Source of the DNA: Candidatus Nitricoxidireducens bremensis
GTDB lineage: Bacteria; Pseudomonadota; Gammaproteobacteria; Burkholderiales; Rhodocyclaceae
NCBI GenBank assembly: GCA_030247725.1
Contig: JAOTRT010000002.1
Location: 124,001 to 188,000 of the forward strand
Reading direction: 5' to 3'
DNA length: 64,000 bases
Shown: positions 23,130 to 31,324 of the stretch, in pieces
Layout of the letters: every line of letters begins with the position of its first letter
Numbering within the stretch: the stretch's first letter is position 1
Program-made: the position numbers and the translations under genes
Notes under the pieces: generated by a model
What the model saw: the letters and a program-made list of their open reading frames with translations, nothing else
Database searches by the model: none
What the model was told of the DNA's origin: nothing

Positions 23130-24668
23130 CTAGGGCGCCAGCTGGAAGGCTTCGAGTTCGTAGTTATAGCCCATGCCGGACAGCCGGTAGTCGTGCTTCA
23201 CCGGGCGCCGCACCTCGGGCGAGTACCAGATGGTGCCCGTGCCGGTACCGTAGCTGGTGACCTCTCGGAAGTCGATGCGCAGGGTCTCGAAGGTGCCCGC
23301 CGGCACGGTCACCGTTTCCCAGCCCCGCACCGTGGACTCGGCGTCCGTCTCGATGCTGCAGAGGAAGCCGCAGTCGGTGGAGTAATGGCCGCTCCAGGCC
23401 TTGCCCGGCGCCAGGGGGAAGGCGAACTGGGGCATGAAGGGCTTGAACGTCATGTCCACGGCGCCGCGCTGGCCCGTGGGGTTCCACTCGCCGTTGAGGA
23501 CCATGGTGGTGGCGTCGTTGTTGTTGGTGACGAAGCTCAACTCGATGAGGCCCGGCTCCACCCGGCTGACCCGGTAGGTGGGGGCGTCCGGCCCCAGGGG
23601 GTTGCGGCCCCGGTAGCGCCAGAAGTCCCCCAGCTTGGGCAGGGGCGGCACGTCCACCCGCTCGCTGCGGGCGCCGACGACGTTGGCGGCGCCGGGGGCG
23701 ATGCTCGCCACCTGCACGCCGCCGCCCTTGAGCTTGGTCATCCGGTTGCGGGCCAGGTCCACGAACTGCCCTTGGGGGAACTTGCGCAGGTAGGCCTCGT
23801 AGTCGGCGACGGTATTGCCCTTCTCGGCGCTTTCCCAGAAGGCCAGTTCGACGGCGCCCTCGGAGACGGCCGGCGCGGCCGGCCCTTCCGGCACCGCCAC
23901 CGCGGCGGCGGTGCCCTTGCCGGGGCGGAAGTAGAAATCGCCGGTGAGGGAGGAGGATTCCCAGGGCACCTGCTGGTCGGAAGTAGCCTTCGCCACGCGC
24001 ACCCGCACGCGCTTGAAGATGTCCTCCACCTTGAGGTTGGGCTCGTCGAGCACGGTCAGCAGCTCGGCGGTGTAGATGCCGTTCCTGCCCTCGCCGTCCA
24101 TGGCCACCCGGCCCGGCGCCGTGGCGTAGGCGATCAGGGTGCCCTTGGGGGCGTCCATCTGGGCGAGGCCGCCGCCCCCGCCGCTGCGGAAGCGCCGCTC
24201 GAAGGGATTGTTGCGGCAGGCGTCGAGGATGACGATGTTGAGGGGCGAGGAGGAAAGTTGCTCCAGCACCACGTCCACGTCCAGGGTCTCGCTGCGCACC
24301 GAGGATTCGCTGCCGATCTGGGCGTCGATGGGGATCAGGTAGTTCTTGCCCTTGGCCTGGATGCCGTGGCCGGCGAAGTAGAACAGGCCGGTGCCGCCGC
24401 CCTGGGCGAGCTTCTCGCCGAACTGGGTGACGGCACGGCTCATGTCCTTGAGGGGGATGTCCTCCTTGAGGATGACCTCGAAGCCGAGGGCCTTGAGCTT
24501 GACCGCAATGGCGCGGGCGTCGTTGACCGGGTTCTTCAGGGGCGAGCCGGGATACTTGGCGTTGCCGATCACCAGGGCGACGCGGCGGCCCTCGGCGGGG
24601 GCGGCCTGGGCGCCGAGGCAGAAAGCCAGCAACAGGAGGGCAAACAGGCGGAGAAGTCGGTTGGTCAT
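23130..24668 (-). CDS. Secreted caspase-like (C14/metacaspase) peptidase
   Basis: 512 residues: signal peptide (1-23, cleavage near AQA), p20-type caspase domain with catalytic His101 in FYFAGHG and Cys151 in ILDACRNNPFERRF, the p10-like region ending near PWESSSLTGDFYF, an Ala/Pro linker, a tetratricopeptide-like segment (ELAFWESAEKGNTVADYEAYL) and a C-terminal beta-rich domain of about 180 residues (from LGDFWRYRGR) of unknown role. Metacaspase-type enzymes cleave after basic residues; targets here are unknown, and export to the periplasm is predicted. The start at 24668 is chosen for the signal peptide. A paralogue lies at 31325-33448. Confidence 0.85.
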   Translation of the reverse strand: MTNRLLRLFALLLLAFCLGAQAAPAEGRRVALVIGNAKYPGSPLKNPVNDARAIAVKLKALGFEVILKEDIPLKDMSRAVTQFGEKLAQGGGTGLFYFAGHGIQAKGKNYLIPIDAQIGSESSVRSETLDVDVVLEQLSSSPLNIVILDACRNNPFERRFRSGGGGGLAQMDAPKGTLIAYATAPGRVAMDGEGRNGIYTAELLTVLDEPNLKVEDIFKRVRVRVAKATSDQQVPWESSSLTGDFYFRPGKGTAAAVAVPEGPAAPAVSEGAVELAFWESAEKGNTVADYEAYLRKFPQGQFVDLARNRMTKLKGGGVQVASIAPGAANVVGARSERVDVPPLPKLGDFWRYRGRNPLGPDAPTYRVSRVEPGLIELSFVTNNNDATTMVLNGEWNPTGQRGAVDMTFKPFMPQFAFPLAPGKAWSGHYSTDCGFLCSIETDAESTVRGWETVTVPAGTFETLRIDFREVTSYGTGTGTIWYSPEVRRPVKHDYRLSGMGYNYELEAFQLAP

Positions 24669-24832
24669 GGGTCGAAGGTCGGGGACAGCCACCGCCGCCA
24701 TTGTATGTCCGCCACCGGCTTTCCGCCCGCCGGGGTCCATTACCCGGACGGCGTAATTAATCGGAATAGCTGATGGGCATGGGCCGCCAGACATGTAGAA
24801 TTCTCTGCAGATGAGGAATCGGTGAGGATTTG

Positions 24833-25996
24833 ATGAGTTTTCTGGCAGGAACCGGGCTCAGCCGGGCCGAGCGGGCGGAAGACGCCGGACGGGAAGCGGC
24901 CCTGGCCGCCGTAGGCGCCTTGAAGGGCGAGGCCCCGGCCCTGGTGATCGTGTTCACCACCCCCCGCTACGACCTGCCGGCCCTGCTGGCGGCCATCCGC
25001 GGCGTCACCGGCGACGCTCCCCTGGTGGGGGCGACGGGCTCCGGCGAGTTCGTCCGCGGCGAGTTCATGGGCTTCGGCGCCGGCGTCGTCGTGCTGGTCC
25101 TGTCGGCGGGCCGCTACCGTTTCGGCGTCGCCTCGGCCGGGGCCATCAAGGGCGACCTGGATCGCGCCGGCCAGGAACTGGCCCGCAGCAGCCGCAGCCG
25201 GGCGGGCGCCAGCCCCCATGCCGCCGTGCTGCTGCTGGCGGATGCCCTGCTCGGTGACCTGCAGCAGCTGGTGCTGGGCATCTACCGGATCACCGGCCCC
25301 CGGGTCGGCATCGTCGGCGGTGCCGCCGGCGACGAACAGAAGTTCATCGCCACCTTCGTCTTCCACGACGACCGGGTGGTCGAACAGGGGGCCGTCGCCG
25401 TCTGGATCGCCAGCGAACATCCGATTCCCATCGTCACCCGCCACGGCTGGCAGCCCATCGGCATCCCCATGCTGGTGACGCGGGCCGCGGGCACGCAGCT
25501 GATCGAGATCGCCGGCCGCCCCGCCGCCGCGGCCTACGAGGAACAGCTGGGGCTGGCGCCGGGACAGCTCGGCGTGGCGGATTTCTGGGGCACCTCTATC
25601 ACCCATCCCTTCGGCCTGCTGCAGGCGGACGGCGACACCGTCATCCGCGTCGCCCGCTCGAAGACGGCGGAGGGCGTGCTCAACATCCAGGGCTGCGTGC
25701 CGCCGGAGGGCAGCGCCGTGCAGGTGATGCGCGGCGACGCCGACAGCCTGCTGGCGGTGGTGCCGGAAGTGGCCCGCACGGCCCTGGCTGCCGCCGCCGC
25801 GCCCGGTGTGCTGATCGCCTTCAGCTGCGCCGCCCGCATGGGCGTCTGCCAGGCGCGCATCGCCGAGGAACCGCAAGCCCTGCAGGCCGCCGCCGGGGAC
25901 ATTCCCAGCTTCGGCATCTATTGCTGCGGCGAGTTCGCCCGCACGTCCGGCGTGCTGGGCACCCACAACGCCACCCTGACCGCCCTGGTCCTCTAG
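24833..25996 (+). CDS. FIST-domain sensory protein
   Basis: 387 residues containing FIST N-terminal (about 30-215) and FIST C-terminal (about 225-365) domains; typical blocks are GATGSGEFVRGEF, VGIVGGAAGDEQKF and the C-terminal FSCAARMGV and SFGIYCCGEFAR. FIST proteins are proposed small-ligand (possibly amino acid) sensors. The stop is 2 bp before the start of the hybrid kinase gene, so this is probably its sensor partner. GAGG lies about 7 bp before the ATG at 24833; a TTG one codon earlier is less likely. Confidence 0.85.
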   Translation: MSFLAGTGLSRAERAEDAGREAALAAVGALKGEAPALVIVFTTPRYDLPALLAAIRGVTGDAPLVGATGSGEFVRGEFMGFGAGVVVLVLSAGRYRFGVASAGAIKGDLDRAGQELARSSRSRAGASPHAAVLLLADALLGDLQQLVLGIYRITGPRVGIVGGAAGDEQKFIATFVFHDDRVVEQGAVAVWIASEHPIPIVTRHGWQPIGIPMLVTRAAGTQLIEIAGRPAAAAYEEQLGLAPGQLGVADFWGTSITHPFGLLQADGDTVIRVARSKTAEGVLNIQGCVPPEGSAVQVMRGDADSLLAVVPEVARTALAAAAAPGVLIAFSCAARMGVCQARIAEEPQALQAAAGDIPSFGIYCCGEFARTSGVLGTHNATLTALVL

Positions 25997-25998
25997 CC

Positions 25999-28749
25999 AT
26001 GCTGAAACTCGTGCCGCGTACCGTCCCGCCGCCGGAGGAGACCCGGGCCCAGCTGCGCGCCGCCCGCGACGCCGCCGTCCGCGAAGCCCAGGTGGCCATG
26101 CGCGACACCACGCGCCTGATGCGGCTGCTCACCATCCTCGGCGAACCGGCGGATTTCGCCGTGCTGCTGGACCGGGCCCTGATCACCCTGTCGGAGCTGT
26201 TCGGCGCCGACATCGCCGTGCTGCTCGATCCCGCCGGCAGCGGCAGCTTCGTGCCGACGGCGGCCGTCGGCCTGCCCGAGGACATGGCCGGCCTGGCCTT
26301 CGCCGACGCCGGCCGCAGTCCCGTCGCCCAGGTGCTGCGCACCGGCCTGGCCGTCGTGCGCGACGGCATCGGCAACGATCCGGACGTGGATGCCCAGTTG
26401 CGCGACCTGGGCGCCGCGTCGGTCCTCTGGGTGCCGGTGAACGGCGGCCACGGCACCCGCGGCGTGCTCATCCTGGCGCGCTGCCGGGCGGCCGGCTTCG
26501 CACCCGCCGACGTAGGCCTCGTCACGGCCATGGGCCATCGCCTCGGCATCGCCCTGGAACAGGCCCAGCGACGGGCCCAGATGGAGCTCATGGTGCGCGC
26601 CGGCCAGCAGATCGGCTGCCATCTCGACGTGGCGGCGGTGGCGGCGGAAGCGGTGGCGATATTTCCTTCGGTGGTCGGCGCCGACGCGGCCGTGCTGGTC
26701 CTGGGCGCCGCGGCGGACGGCGGCGGACGGGTGGAACTCGGCCGCGGCGCGCCGGCCCTCGACGGCTTCTGGCAAGGACTGGCGGACTCCTGCCGGGCCA
26801 GCGCCCAGACGCCCGGCTGGCTGCTGTCTACGCCCTCCCTGGCGGCCGAACTGGGCCGCCGCGGCCTGGCGCTGCCGGCGGACTGTCCGGTGCACAGCCT
26901 GCTGGCGGTAGCCGTCGGCCCGGCGGAACGCCCCCTGGGCATCCTCTTCGGCCTGCGCCGGGCCGCCACCGATTTCCCGCCCGACACCCGGCAGATCGCC
27001 GCCGTCTATGCCGGCACGGTCGCCTCGGCCCTGGAGAACGCCCGCCTGTGCCAAGCCCTGCGCGACGAGCTGGGCGAGCGCCGCCGGCTGGAGGAGGAGC
27101 TGCGGCAGGCCAAGGGCCGGGTCGAGGGACTGCTGGACCAGCGCACCCTGCAACTGGACGCCGCCCACACGGAACTGCTGGCCCGGAAGCAGGAATACGA
27201 AGAGCTCTACGACACCGCCCCCTGCGGCTACCACTCCCTCGGCGCCGACGGCGTCTTCCGGCGCGTCAACGCCACCGAGCAGCGCATGCTCGGCTACCGC
27301 AGCGAGGAGATGGTCGGGCGCATGCGCCTGCACGACATCGTCGCCCCCCATTGCCGCCATCTGCTCGACGAGCGCTGGCGGCAACTGCTGCGCCAGGGTC
27401 GGTTGGCGGACCTGCAACTCGACTTCCTGCGCCGGGACGGCAGCGTCTTCCCCGGCGTGCTGAACGGCATCCTGATCCGCGACGAGGACGGCGAATTCGT
27501 CGCCACCCGCTGCGTGCTGTTCGACGACAGCGAGCGCAAGGCGGGGGAACGCCGCATCGCCGCCCTCAACGCCGAACTGGAAAGGCGCGCCATGGCCGCC
27601 GAGGCGGCCAACGGCGCCAAGAGCCGCTTCCTCGCCACCATGAGCCACGAGGTGCGCACGCCCCTCAACGCCATCATGGGCTTCACGGAACTGCTCCAGC
27701 AGGACGACATGCGCCCCGCGCAGCACAAGATGCTGGACGCCGTGGCCGCCGCCTCCCAGCAGCTGCTCGACATCCTCGACGACGTGCTGGAAGTGGCGCG
27801 CATCGAATCCGCCGACGCTCCCGTCCTCGACGAGGCCGACTTCGACTTCGACGACCTGCTGCGCCGGGTGGTCGAGCCGGCGGCGGCGAAGGCGCGCGCC
27901 AAGGGCCTCGTCTTCCGCCAGGAGATGGGCCTGGTACCGCGCATCCTGCGCGGCGATGCGCACCGGCTCGGCGAAATCCTGCGCAAGCTGCTCGACAACG
28001 CGGTCAAGTTCACGGCGCAGGGTTCCGTAGTGCTGCGCGGCCGAGTGGCGGCGGCGGGGGCCGACGACGTGGTGCTGCGCTTCGAGGTGGCAGACACCGG
28101 CATCGGCATCGCCGCCGCGGACGGCGAGCGGATCTTCGGCGCCTTCGAGCAGGCCGACGGCTCCTCGACCCGCAGCTACGGCGGCGCCGGCCTCGGTCTC
28201 GCCATCGCGCGCCGCCTGGCGCGCCTGATGGGCGGCGATGTGGACTTCGGCAGCACGCCCGGCGGCGGCAGCACCTTCCGGGTCAGCCTGCGGCTGGCCC
28301 TGCCGGCGCGCCCCGCCACGGCGGATCTCGGCGGCGAGGCGCTGGAGGCGGCGCTGCGGCGCGAGCATGCCGGCGCGCGCATCCTCGTCGTCGAGGACGA
28401 GCCGATCAACCAGGCCGTCATGGCCGACATGCTGGAGGACGTGGGACTGCACCACGACCTGGCCGCGGACGGCGAACAGGCCGTCGTCCTGGCCGGCCGG
28501 CAGGCCTACGACCTGATCCTGATGGACATGAAGATGGAGCCCCTGGACGGCCTCGACGCCACCCGCCGCATCCGGCGCCTGCCCGGCCACGGCGCCACGC
28601 CCATCGTCGCCGTCACCGCCAACGCCTTCGCCGGCGACCGGGAGCAATGCCTGCAGGCGGGCATGGACGACTACCTCGCCAAGCCGGTCACCCGGGACCA
28701 GCTCTTCGCGGCGGTGTACAAGTGGCTGGCGCTCAGGTCGCGGGCGTGA
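25999..28749 (+). CDS. Soluble hybrid histidine kinase (GAF-GAF-PAS-HisKA-HATPase-REC)
   Basis: 916 residues without membrane segments: two GAF-like domains (about 45-190 and 195-355), coiled coil (about 355-400), PAS domain (about 400-515), phosphoacceptor His in MSHEVRTPLNA (near 550), ATP-binding N box LLDNAVKFT, G boxes DTGIGI and GAGLGLAI, and an intact receiver (ILVVEDEPIN, acceptor Asp in LILMDMKMEP, KPVTR) ending at the C-terminus. There is no output domain, so a phosphorelay partner or protein-protein output is expected. It follows the FIST gene by 2 bp and its end overlaps the convergent HD-GYP gene by 17 bp, hinting at a FIST-kinase-c-di-GMP circuit. Confidence 0.88.
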   Translation: MLKLVPRTVPPPEETRAQLRAARDAAVREAQVAMRDTTRLMRLLTILGEPADFAVLLDRALITLSELFGADIAVLLDPAGSGSFVPTAAVGLPEDMAGLAFADAGRSPVAQVLRTGLAVVRDGIGNDPDVDAQLRDLGAASVLWVPVNGGHGTRGVLILARCRAAGFAPADVGLVTAMGHRLGIALEQAQRRAQMELMVRAGQQIGCHLDVAAVAAEAVAIFPSVVGADAAVLVLGAAADGGGRVELGRGAPALDGFWQGLADSCRASAQTPGWLLSTPSLAAELGRRGLALPADCPVHSLLAVAVGPAERPLGILFGLRRAATDFPPDTRQIAAVYAGTVASALENARLCQALRDELGERRRLEEELRQAKGRVEGLLDQRTLQLDAAHTELLARKQEYEELYDTAPCGYHSLGADGVFRRVNATEQRMLGYRSEEMVGRMRLHDIVAPHCRHLLDERWRQLLRQGRLADLQLDFLRRDGSVFPGVLNGILIRDEDGEFVATRCVLFDDSERKAGERRIAALNAELERRAMAAEAANGAKSRFLATMSHEVRTPLNAIMGFTELLQQDDMRPAQHKMLDAVAAASQQLLDILDDVLEVARIESADAPVLDEADFDFDDLLRRVVEPAAAKARAKGLVFRQEMGLVPRILRGDAHRLGEILRKLLDNAVKFTAQGSVVLRGRVAAAGADDVVLRFEVADTGIGIAAADGERIFGAFEQADGSSTRSYGGAGLGLAIARRLARLMGGDVDFGSTPGGGSTFRVSLRLALPARPATADLGGEALEAALRREHAGARILVVEDEPINQAVMADMLEDVGLHHDLAADGEQAVVLAGRQAYDLILMDMKMEPLDGLDATRRIRRLPGHGATPIVAVTANAFAGDREQCLQAGMDDYLAKPVTRDQLFAAVYKWLALRSRA

Positions 28750-29968
28750 TGTAGAGCTCGATGCGGCCCTGGGGCGCCAGGTACTCGACCACGGCGCGCG
28801 GCAGGTCCTGGGGATTCAGGGTGGCTTCGATCTTCGCCTCGGCGTCGCGCATGTCGAGCAGCAGGGCCTCGTTGCGCGGCACGCCGGCGTCGTAGATCAT
28901 CAGCAGGGGCCGCAACAGGTCGCGGTCGTTGGTTTCCATCACCAGACCGATGCTGCCGTCGTCGAGGCCGACGAAGCTGCCGGGCGGATAGATGCCCAGG
29001 GCCTTGACGAAGGCGCGCAGCAGTTCCGGATCGAGGCCGCCTTCGTCCTTGAACATGGCCGCCACGGCCTGGGCCGGCGTCCGCGCCGCCTTCGGGTCGA
29101 TGGGGTTGCAGAGGTTGTCGTAGCGGTTGGCGATGGCGACGATGCGGGCGAGCTTGGGGATGCGCGACTCGGTGAGGCGGTTCGGGAAGCCGTTGCCGTC
29201 CCAGCGTTCGTGGTGGCAGGCGATGACGTTGCGCACGCCGGTGGCGAGGTCGCGGATGCCGGCCACGCTCTTGATGCCGAAACCGGTATGGCCGCGGTAG
29301 AACTGCTCCTCGGCTGGCGTGCGGTTGGGGTTGCGCAGCACCCGCGAGGGCACGTCCTCCTTGCCGATATCGTGCAGCATGGCGCCGAGGCCCAGCTCCT
29401 TGAGTTCGTCGGCGGAGAGGCCGACGGCCTTGCCGATGAGCAGGGCGATCACCATGACGTTCATGGAATGGCCGGGCAGGCCGGTTTCCGACGACTTCAG
29501 GTTCACCAGATGCACCGCCACGTTCTTGGCGTTGACCAGGCCCTCCACCAGGCGGGCGGTGAGGGTCTTGGCGCTGCTGTGGGCCTCGTTGGGCCGGGAG
29601 GCGACGGAGCCGAGGATCTGCCGGACCGACTTGGTCTCCTGGTCGTAGAGGCGGGCGCAGCGCGCCAGGGTCTCGCGCTGCTCGCGCACGCGCTCGACGC
29701 GGTCGCGCTTGCTGCTGAGCAGGGCGTCGAGGGCGCCGGCACCGAAGTCGGGCTCGGCCTCCGGCACGGCCGCCGCCGGCAGGGGTTGCACGGTGCTGCG
29801 CGCCGGGTCCCACTGGACTTCGGTCAGCCCCATGCGGCGCAGGGCGCCGATCTGCTGCTGGGTGGTGATGCGGAAATGGTTCAGCAGGAAGGGATGTTCC
29901 ATCCAGCCGATGCCGTCGAGGGAGATGTAGATACCGGGCTGGAGGCAGTCGATGGCGATGGTGGGCAT
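28733..29968 (-). CDS. HD-GYP domain c-di-GMP phosphodiesterase with N-terminal DUF3391
   Basis: 411 residues: DUF3391-like N-terminus (IDCLQPGIYISLDGIGWMEHPF), linker helix, then HD-GYP with GHSMNVMV, the HD pair in MLHDIGKED, and HHERWDGNGFPNRL in which the GYP triplet reads GFP. The metal ligands look complete, so hydrolysis of c-di-GMP is likely. It is cytoplasmic. The gene converges on the hybrid kinase gene with a 17-bp overlap. Confidence 0.88.
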   Translation of the reverse strand: MPTIAIDCLQPGIYISLDGIGWMEHPFLLNHFRITTQQQIGALRRMGLTEVQWDPARSTVQPLPAAAVPEAEPDFGAGALDALLSSKRDRVERVREQRETLARCARLYDQETKSVRQILGSVASRPNEAHSSAKTLTARLVEGLVNAKNVAVHLVNLKSSETGLPGHSMNVMVIALLIGKAVGLSADELKELGLGAMLHDIGKEDVPSRVLRNPNRTPAEEQFYRGHTGFGIKSVAGIRDLATGVRNVIACHHERWDGNGFPNRLTESRIPKLARIVAIANRYDNLCNPIDPKAARTPAQAVAAMFKDEGGLDPELLRAFVKALGIYPPGSFVGLDDGSIGLVMETNDRDLLRPLLMIYDAGVPRNEALLLDMRDAEAKIEATLNPQDLPRAVVEYLAPQGRIELYITPAT

Positions 29969-30085
29969 GGCTAACTAAAGTTGCAGCTGACGCCCCGATT
30001 ATCTGCTGCCGGCCCCCTTTCCCGCAACGTCCGTCCCCGAGGTGGCCCATGCCGCGGCCGGCGGCGGGATGAGACAATCGGCGCC

Positions 30086-30751
30086 ATGCCCGCACCCGTC
30101 TATCGCCCTCCGCCCCAAGGAGAGCTGCCGTTCCTGCACGTTTCCGGGACGCTGCTGGTCGTGGACAAGCCGGCCGGCCTGCTCACCGTCCCCGGCCGGG
30201 GCGCCGACAAGGCGGACTGCCTGTTGGCCCGCGTGCAGAGCCGTTTCCCCGAGGCCATGATCGTCCACCGCCTGGACATGTCCACCTCGGGCCTCGTGGT
30301 GCTGGCGCGCAATCCCGCCGCCCAGCGGGCCCTGAGCATGCTGTTCCAGGAGCGCCGCGTGACGAAGCGCTACGAGGCCCTGGTGGACGGCGCCTGGGCC
30401 GGCGCCGCCGCAGGCGCCATCGACCTGCCCCTGATCGCCGACTGGCCCAACCGGCCGCGCCAGAAGATAGACCACGCCGTCGGCAAGCCCTGCCTGACCC
30501 GCTACCGGGTCATGGACAGCGACGCGGTGCGGGGAATCTCCCGCGTCGAACTGGCGCCGGTGACGGGGCGCTCCCACCAGCTGCGGGTGCATATGGAGGC
30601 CGCCGGCCATCCGATCCTGGGGGACGCGCTCTACGGCACGGCGGCGTCCCGCGCCAAGGCAGAGCGCCTGATGCTCCACGCCTGCTTCATCGAGTTCGCC
30701 GATCCGGCCACCGGGGAGACGGTTCGCGCGGCCTCCGCGGCACCGTTCTGA
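30086..30751 (+). CDS. RluA-family pseudouridine synthase
   Basis: 221 residues with the catalytic Asp64 in HRLDMSTSGL, a preceding LLVVDKPAGLLTVPG block and TGRSHQLRVHMEAAGHPILGD. It lacks the S4 domain found in RluC/RluD, so it resembles RluA/TruC-size enzymes that modify 23S rRNA or tRNA. The start at 30086 (MPAPVYRPPP) is chosen because upstream codons are Arg/Pro-rich and not conserved-looking. The exact RNA target cannot be assigned. Confidence 0.85.
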   Translation: MPAPVYRPPPQGELPFLHVSGTLLVVDKPAGLLTVPGRGADKADCLLARVQSRFPEAMIVHRLDMSTSGLVVLARNPAAQRALSMLFQERRVTKRYEALVDGAWAGAAAGAIDLPLIADWPNRPRQKIDHAVGKPCLTRYRVMDSDAVRGISRVELAPVTGRSHQLRVHMEAAGHPILGDALYGTAASRAKAERLMLHACFIEFADPATGETVRAASAAPF

Positions 30752-30758
30752 GGCCGGC

Positions 30759-31217
30759 TTAGCGGCCGAAATTCTCCGGCATCTGCACCGCCACCACCTC
30801 GCCCGTCGCCGTGGCGACGCCGCCGGCATAGACGGTGGATTCCACCACCACCTTGCGGCCCTTGATCTCCTTGACGCGGCCACGAATCTCCAGCGGCCCC
30901 ATGGGCGTCGGCTTCAGGTAATTGACGTGCAGGGAACCGGTGACGAAACGGAAGGCCGGCTCACTGTCCATCTCGCGCCCCGCCGCCCGGTACATGGCCG
31001 CCGCCGCGGTGCCCGTGCTGTGGCAATCCACCAGGGAGGCGAGCAGGCCGCCATAGACGTAGCCGGGGATGGCCGTGTGGTAGGGCTCGGGATTGAAGTG
31101 CGTGACCGTCTCCTCGCCGTCCCAGTAGGTCTTGATGCGGTGGCCGTGCGCGTTGTGGGCGCCGCAGCCGTAGCAGTGGGCGACGTTCTCGGGGTAGTAG
31201 TCCTGGAAGGCTTTCAT
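30759..31217 (-). CDS. PaaI-type hotdog-fold thioesterase
   Basis: 152 residues with a single hotdog domain: GYVYGGLLASLVDCHSTGTAA (active-site loop, about 52-72), HVNYLKPTPMGPLEIRGRV and a final TGEVVAVQM strand. An N-terminal CYGCG motif at residues 15-19 is common in this subfamily. It hydrolyses an acyl-CoA thioester, substrate unknown. GGAG lies 6-10 bp before the ATG at 31217. It converges with the pseudouridine synthase gene. Confidence 0.8.
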   Translation of the reverse strand: MKAFQDYYPENVAHCYGCGAHNAHGHRIKTYWDGEETVTHFNPEPYHTAIPGYVYGGLLASLVDCHSTGTAAAAMYRAAGREMDSEPAFRFVTGSLHVNYLKPTPMGPLEIRGRVKEIKGRKVVVESTVYAGGVATATGEVVAVQMPENFGR

Positions 31218-31324
31218 GGTCTGTCTCCGGTGGAAAAGGCGCGGCACGGGCGCGCGCCGGGCGGTTGGAGCCGGCCCTCGGCTAGAATCGGGCCGGCATT
31301 GAAAAGCTTGCAAGGGGAAAATCC

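Noticed and set aside
25993..28647. Long open frames antisense to real genes (for example here, at 15810-17798, 31214-34639 and 10607-12055)
   Set aside because: High GC removes stop codons from antisense frames. Their translations are Gly/Ala/His/Arg/Val-rich and lack motifs, while the sense frames carry clear protein families.
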